Shown here: positions 59,618 through 64,000 of the stretch, piece after piece
How the letters are laid out: every line of letters begins with the position of its first letter
Position numbering within the stretch: the first letter of the stretch is position 1
NCBI RefSeq assembly: GCF_024464655.1
Contig: NZ_JANHAV010000001.1
Span: forward strand, 310,001 to 374,000
Direction of reading: 5' to 3'
From: Halobellus inordinatus
Lineage (GTDB): Archaea > Halobacteriota > Halobacteria > Halobacteriales > Haloferacaceae
Length of the DNA: 64,000 nucleotides
Notes under the pieces: generated by a model
Databases searched by the model: none
Told to the model about the DNA's origin: nothing
Seen by the model: the letters and a program-made list of their open reading frames with translations, nothing else
Position numbers and translations under genes: made by a program

Positions 59618-61167
59618 CACGGGTGATCCACACCGGCGACACCCACCTCGGGTACCAGCAGTACCACTCCTCGGCGCGGCGCAAGGACTTCCTCGACGCG
59701 TTCGAGCAGGTGATCGACGACGCCGTCGAGATGGGCGTCGACGCCGTCGTCCACGCCGGCGATCTGTTCCACGACCGCCGCCCGGAACTCCGGGACCTCC
59801 TCGGAACGATTCGCATTCTCAGGCGGCTCGACGACGCCGAGATCCCGTTTCTCGCGGTCGTCGGGAATCACGAGTCCACGCGCGGCGGACAGTGGCTCGA
59901 CCTCTTCGAGAACCTGGGCCTGGCGGAGCGACTCGGAGCGGCCCCGCGAGTCGTCGAGGATACCGCCTTCTACGGTCTCGACCACGTGCCCGAGTCGCGA
60001 CGGGAGGAACTCGATTACGACTTCGAGCCACACGACGCCGCCTCCGCCGCGCTCGTGAGCCACGGGCTGTTCACGCCCTTTGCCCACGCCAACTGGGACA
60101 CCGAGATGGTCCTCGACCGCTCGAACGTCGACTTCGACGTGGTCCTCCTCGGCGACAACCACGCGCCGGGGACCGAGACCGTCGACGACGCGTGGGTCAC
60201 CTACTGCGGATCGACCGAGCGCGCGAGCGCCGCCGAGGAGGACGCGCGCGGGTACAACCTCGTGACGTTCGACGACGCGGTCGACATCCGGCGACGCACG
60301 CTCGACACCCGCCCGTTCGTCTTCGTCAGCGTGGAGTTGGCCGCGGGCGAGGGACCGGGGCGCGTTCGCGAGCAACTCCGTCAGCGCGAGGTCGCAGACG
60401 CGGTCGTCGTCGTGGAGGTGACCGGCGACGGCGAGCCCGTGACGCCCGCGGCGATCGAGGAGTCTCTCACGGAGCGCGGCGCGCTCATCGCGCGCGTCAC
60501 GGACCGCCGCGAGCACGAGACCGACGCGGAGATCGACGTCTCCTTCGCCGACCCCGACGCCGCCGTCGACGAACGCGTTCGCGACCTGGGACTCTCGACA
60601 GCCGCGCTCGACGTCGACGAGACGATCCGCGCGAGTGAGACGCCGGACTCGAACGTCCGCGACGCGGTGAAGTCCCGCATCTCCGACCTCCTGGAGGACG
60701 GAGCGGACGCCGCGTTCGCTGCCGCTCCGCGAGGGGACGACGAATCTGGTGCAGAGAGCTCTGGAAGGGACGGAGCTGGGACGACCGAGTCCGGTGCAGA
60801 CGGCGGTTCCGAGACGGATGACGCCGATGTTACCGGTCCAACAGACGGCGCTGCCGACGTCACCGACGCGACGGACGGTGTTTCCGACGTCGCCGCCGCG
60901 GATGCCGCCGGATCTGCGACTGGTGACGCCGCCGACCAGGCCGCTCCGCCCGCACTCGACGATTCTAGCGACGAAACCTCTAGCGACGAAACCTCTAGCG
61001 ACGAAACCTCTAGCGACGAAACCTCTAGCGACGAAACCTCTAGCGACGAAACCTCTAGCGACGAAACCTCTAGCGACGAAACCTCTAGCGACGAGGAGGC
61101 GACAGACGACGACTCGGAGGAGACTGCGACGCCGAGCGACACTCAAGTAACGATGGAGGATTTCTAG
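59614..61167 (+). CDS. mre11: DNA double-strand break repair nuclease Mre11
   Basis: Metallophosphoesterase nuclease: GDTHLGYQQYHSSARRKDF at residues 7-25, HAGDLFHDRRPE near 47-58, VVGNHESTRGG near 82-92, and the capping domain follows. It trims DNA ends with Rad50. Beyond about residue 370 a disordered acidic tail appears, including eight SSDET repeats (about residues 451-490), before the C-terminal TQVTMEDF. The stop TAG at 61165-61167 is followed directly by the rad50 ATG at 61168, so both are cotranslated. Confidence 0.96.
   Translation: MTRVIHTGDTHLGYQQYHSSARRKDFLDAFEQVIDDAVEMGVDAVVHAGDLFHDRRPELRDLLGTIRILRRLDDAEIPFLAVVGNHESTRGGQWLDLFENLGLAERLGAAPRVVEDTAFYGLDHVPESRREELDYDFEPHDAASAALVSHGLFTPFAHANWDTEMVLDRSNVDFDVVLLGDNHAPGTETVDDAWVTYCGSTERASAAEEDARGYNLVTFDDAVDIRRRTLDTRPFVFVSVELAAGEGPGRVREQLRQREVADAVVVVEVTGDGEPVTPAAIEESLTERGALIARVTDRREHETDAEIDVSFADPDAAVDERVRDLGLSTAALDVDETIRASETPDSNVRDAVKSRISDLLEDGADAAFAAAPRGDDESGAESSGRDGAGTTESGADGGSETDDADVTGPTDGAADVTDATDGVSDVAAADAAGSATGDAADQAAPPALDDSSDETSSDETSSDETSSDETSSDETSSDETSSDETSSDETSSDEEATDDDSEETATPSDTQVTMEDF
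60964..61095 (+). repeat. 15 bp tandem repeat in mre11 (8 perfect units plus a partial)
   Basis: TCTAGCGACGAAACC repeated eight times without a mismatch (60964-61083), then TCTAGCGACGAG. It encodes (SSDET)8-SSDEE in the disordered part of Mre11. Each unit contains one CTAG tetranucleotide. Perfect copies indicate recent expansion. Confidence 0.95.
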
Positions 61168-63867
61168 ATGCGCTTCGAACGGATCAGACTCCAGAACTTC
61201 AAGCCCTACGCCGACGCCGACCTCGACCTCCGCGACGGTGTGACGGTGATTCACGGCCTGAACGGCAGCGGCAAGTCTTCGCTGCTCGAGGCGTGTTTCT
61301 TCGCGCTCTACGGCGCGCGCGCCCTCGACGAGACGCTCGACGACATCGTGACCACGGGCGAGGACGAGGCCGAGGTCACACTCCAGTTCGTCCACGAGGG
61401 AGACACCTACCGGATCGAACGTCGCCTGCGCCGCTCCGGCGAGCGGATGCAGACGGCGACGTGTACGCTCGAAGGCCCCGACGTCGCCGTCGACGGGGCC
61501 ACCGACGTCCGGGCGTTCGTCACCGACCTCCTCCGGATGGACGCCGAGGCGTTCGTCAACTGCGCGTACGTCCGCCAGGGCGAGGTGAACAAACTCATCA
61601 ACGCGACGCCGAGTCAGCGACAGGACACTATCGACGACCTGCTGCAACTCGGCAAACTGGAGGAGTACCGCGAGCGCGCCGGCCAGGCACGCCTCGGCGT
61701 CGAAGACGTCCTCTCGGAGAAGCGCGGCGCGCTCTCGAAACTCGACTCCCAGATCGAGGCCAAAGAGGACGCGGGACTGCACGAACGCTTGAACAGCCTC
61801 GAAACCGAACTCTCGGACGTCGATTCGGAGATCGAACGCTTCGAGGAGAACAAATCGCGCGCCGAAGACACCTACGAGGAGGCGACAGAGGTGCTCTCGG
61901 CGTACGAGGAGACGAAGCAGAAACTCGACAGCCTCGACGCTGACATCGAGGAACTGCGCGGGACGATTCAGGACGGCGAGGCGACGCGCGAGGAGTTGCG
62001 AGACGAGATCGTCGACGCGCGCGAGCGGATCGACGCGCTCGAAGACGACCTCGATGCGGCACTCACAGAGACGGACCTCGACGCGGCTAGTTCCGGGCAC
62101 GTCGATGCGGACGCCATCGACGCGCGCCGCGAGACGCTCGACGACGAGGAAGCGGACGTCCGCGAGGAACTGCAGGCAGCGCGCCAGCGCCAGACGATGC
62201 TGTCGAACCAGGCCGAGAAGTTGCGAGAGCGCGCCGACGAACTCGAAACGCGCGCAGGGGAAGTGCGCGAGCGTGCTACAGACGCGGAATCGACCGCCGA
62301 GGAGGCCGCAGAACGCGCGGAGGAGCGCGCTGCGGAACTCTCGACAGTCGACGACGAGATCGAGTCACTCCAGGCCCGTTTCGTGGAGGCACCGATCGAT
62401 GTGGGCGAGGCGGCGGCCCACCGCGAATCGCTGCAGGAGGACCAGCAAGCAGTCCGCGACGATCTCGTAGACGCCCGAGCGGAACTGGACTCCGTCCGCG
62501 ATCGCCTCGAGGAGGCGAAGGAACTCCAGGCGGCGGGGAAGTGTCCGGAGTGCGGTCAGCCCGTCGAGGGGTCGCCCCACGTCGACGCCATCGGAGAGTA
62601 CGAAGCGCAGATCCAGACGCTCGAAGCTGACGTCGAAACGCTGCAGGAGCGACGCAAAGCCCTCGACGAGAAACTCGATACGGCCGAGTCGCTCGCGGAC
62701 GCCGAAACGCGATTGGGGAATCTGCGCGAGAAGCGCTCGTTGATCGAAGACAGCATCGCGGACGCCGAAACGACGGCCGAGGACCGCCGAGCGGAGGCGG
62801 AGTCGCTCCGCGAGGAGGCCGCCGAACTCGAATCGCAGGCGGCCGAAAAACGCGAAGCGGCCGAGGGCCAGGCCGACGCGGCAGCCGACGCCGCCGAGCG
62901 CGTCTCGGCGCTGGAGGGCGACCTCGATGCGATCGAGGCGGCGCGCGAGCGACTCGACCGGGTCGAAGAGTTGCGCGCACAGATCGACGAGATCGAAGGC
63001 CAGATCGACCGCCGCCGCGAGAAGCGGGAGTCGATCGCGGACCGAAACGACGAGCGACGGTCGTATCTCCAGGAGAAGCGGGACCGGCGCGAGGAACTCG
63101 CCGACGCGGTCGACGAGTCACGAATCGAGGAGGCACGGACGAACAAGGCCGACGCCGAGGAGTACCTGTCCGACGTCGAGGTGAAACTGACGGAACTGCG
63201 CGAGCGCCGCGACGAACTGCAGAACAGCATCGGGAGCGTGAAAGGCGAACTGTCGCAACTCGAATCGCTCCGGGAGGACCGCGAACAGATCGCCGCGCGG
63301 GTCGACGATCTGGAGTCGCTCCACGAGGAGATCTCGACGCTCGAATCGACCTACAGCGACCTCCGCGCGGAACTTCGGCGGCGGAACGTCGAGACGCTCG
63401 AACGGATGCTCAACGAGACGTTCGATCTCGTCTACGGCAACGACGCCTACTCGCGCATCCGGCTCGACGACGAGTACGAACTGACGGTCTTCCAGAAGGA
63501 CGGCACCGCGCTCGAACCCGAACAGCTCTCCGGGGGCGAGCGCGCGCTGTTCAACCTCTCGCTGCGGTGTGCGATCTACCGGCTGCTCGCGGAGGGGATC
63601 GAGGGGTCGGCCCCGATGCCGCCGCTCATCCTCGACGAGCCGACGGTGTTTCTCGACTCCGGGCACGTCTCCCGGCTGGTCGATCTCGTCGAGGAGATGC
63701 GGAACCTCGGCGTGAAGCAGATCTTGATCGTGAGCCACGACGACGAACTCGTCGCGGCCGCCGACGATCTGGTGACCGTCGAGAAAGATCCGACGAGCAA
63801 CCGCTCGTCGGTCGACCGCGTCGAGGACGCGTCGCTTGCGGCGGTCACGTCGAGCGCGGACGACTGA
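61168..63867 (+). CDS. rad50: DNA repair ATPase Rad50, 899 aa
   Basis: SMC-like ATPase partner of Mre11. Walker [10 protein letters not shown] at residues 30-38; a long coiled coil runs from about 150 to 750 and turns at the zinc hook CPEC (Cys459 and Cys462). The C-terminal lobe has the signature [14 protein letters not shown] from about 787 and Walker [14 protein letters not shown] near 820-832. The complex tethers and processes DNA ends. The full-length gene ends in an acidic tail. Confidence 0.97.
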   Translation: MRFERIRLQNFKPYADADLDLRDGVTVIHGLNGSGKSSLLEACFFALYGARALDETLDDIVTTGEDEAEVTLQFVHEGDTYRIERRLRRSGERMQTATCTLEGPDVAVDGATDVRAFVTDLLRMDAEAFVNCAYVRQGEVNKLINATPSQRQDTIDDLLQLGKLEEYRERAGQARLGVEDVLSEKRGALSKLDSQIEAKEDAGLHERLNSLETELSDVDSEIERFEENKSRAEDTYEEATEVLSAYEETKQKLDSLDADIEELRGTIQDGEATREELRDEIVDARERIDALEDDLDAALTETDLDAASSGHVDADAIDARRETLDDEEADVREELQAARQRQTMLSNQAEKLRERADELETRAGEVRERATDAESTAEEAAERAEERAAELSTVDDEIESLQARFVEAPIDVGEAAAHRESLQEDQQAVRDDLVDARAELDSVRDRLEEAKELQAAGKCPECGQPVEGSPHVDAIGEYEAQIQTLEADVETLQERRKALDEKLDTAESLADAETRLGNLREKRSLIEDSIADAETTAEDRRAEAESLREEAAELESQAAEKREAAEGQADAAADAAERVSALEGDLDAIEAARERLDRVEELRAQIDEIEGQIDRRREKRESIADRNDERRSYLQEKRDRREELADAVDESRIEEARTNKADAEEYLSDVEVKLTELRERRDELQNSIGSVKGELSQLESLREDREQIAARVDDLESLHEEISTLESTYSDLRAELRRRNVETLERMLNETFDLVYGNDAYSRIRLDDEYELTVFQKDGTALEPEQLSGGERALFNLSLRCAIYRLLAEGIEGSAPMPPLILDEPTVFLDSGHVSRLVDLVEEMRNLGVKQILIVSHDDELVAAADDLVTVEKDPTSNRSSVDRVEDASLAAVTSSADD

Positions 63868-63883
63868 TCGGTAATTCGGTTTC

Positions 63884-63940
63884 GGCGTTCGACTGCACCG
63901 CCGGCGTTCGACTGCACCGCCGGCGCTCGACTGCACTGCT
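63884..63940. repeat. Tandem repeat, 3 x 19 bp, downstream of rad50
   Basis: Two identical units GGCGTTCGACTGCACCGCC and a third with three changes. Lies in the last 130 bases of the window, where no gene is recognised. Confidence 0.85.
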
Positions 63941-64000
63941 CGGAGTTATCCCCGCGCGAGCGTCGTGGGAAGCCGAATCACTCAACACACGCGGCGACGA

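Noticed and set aside
60964-61095. Possible CRISPR or regulatory repeat in mre11
   Set aside because: Short perfect 15 bp repeat in frame inside the coding region with no spacer sequence.
59599-62100. 833-codon open frame antisense to mre11 and rad50
   Set aside because: Shadow frame; the plus-strand genes carry complete motifs of Mre11 and Rad50.

Overview
The window is a 64 kb piece of a haloarchaeal (class Halobacteria) chromosome. The base composition is GC-rich, nearly all proteins are strongly acidic, and TATA boxes lie about 26-30 bases upstream of leaderless starts. Archaea-specific genes are present: dph2, archaeal-type methionine adenosyltransferase, Rpp21 of RNase P, CetZ, PAN, family B DNA polymerase and mre11-rad50. 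The genus cannot be fixed from the sequence alone.

Layout. 1-19.6 kb is mostly core metabolism and information processing: a YkgJ-like fragment, dph2, a YlbF-like protein, a MinD-like ATPase beside a RAD55-like protein with a degenerate P-loop, SlyD-type FKBP, CyaB/CYTH, MAT, ThiI, two family-4 glycosyltransferases, a double universal stress protein, Rpp21, YhbY-MscS, an HD hydrolase and a peroxiredoxin. 20-26 kb holds a giant secreted surface glycoprotein without a visible membrane anchor, followed by a smaller surface protein that does have a C-terminal membrane segment. 26-29.5 kb is an accessory patch: tatA bracketed by two palindromic elements, an IS1341-type tnpB with a small ribbon-helix-helix ORF, tRNA-Arg(CCT) and a 66 bp tandem array built from the tRNA 3' end. 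29.5-39 kb returns to housekeeping, with an MBL hydrolase, DUF302, a CPBP-like protein, a Mut7-C/PolX operon, an alkaline-phosphatase-superfamily protein and CetZ. 39-49 kb is a type IV pilus/Tad-like cluster: a coiled-coil protein, a small exported protein, a secretion ATPase, a TadC-like membrane protein and four membrane-anchored proteins. It is read from three promoters with identical TATA-to-ATG spacing. 49-64 kb carries sufCBD, polB, three small genes, pan, a winged-helix gene and the mre11-rad50 pair.

The most unusual signal is a set of three short palindromic non-autonomous elements. Family A (78 bp, seven copies) and family C (80 bp, two copies) have TA...TA ends and are flanked by 3 bp TNA duplications. 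Six of these nine copies sit exactly on a gene's stop codon, and the duplication restores that stop. Family B (80 bp, two copies) includes one copy inserted inside a family A copy; removing it together with one TA restores exactly 78 bp, which is direct evidence of transposition. No transposase able to move them is visible in the window. Most gene functions are read from motifs by eye. DUF-type names are from memory and are hedged accordingly.
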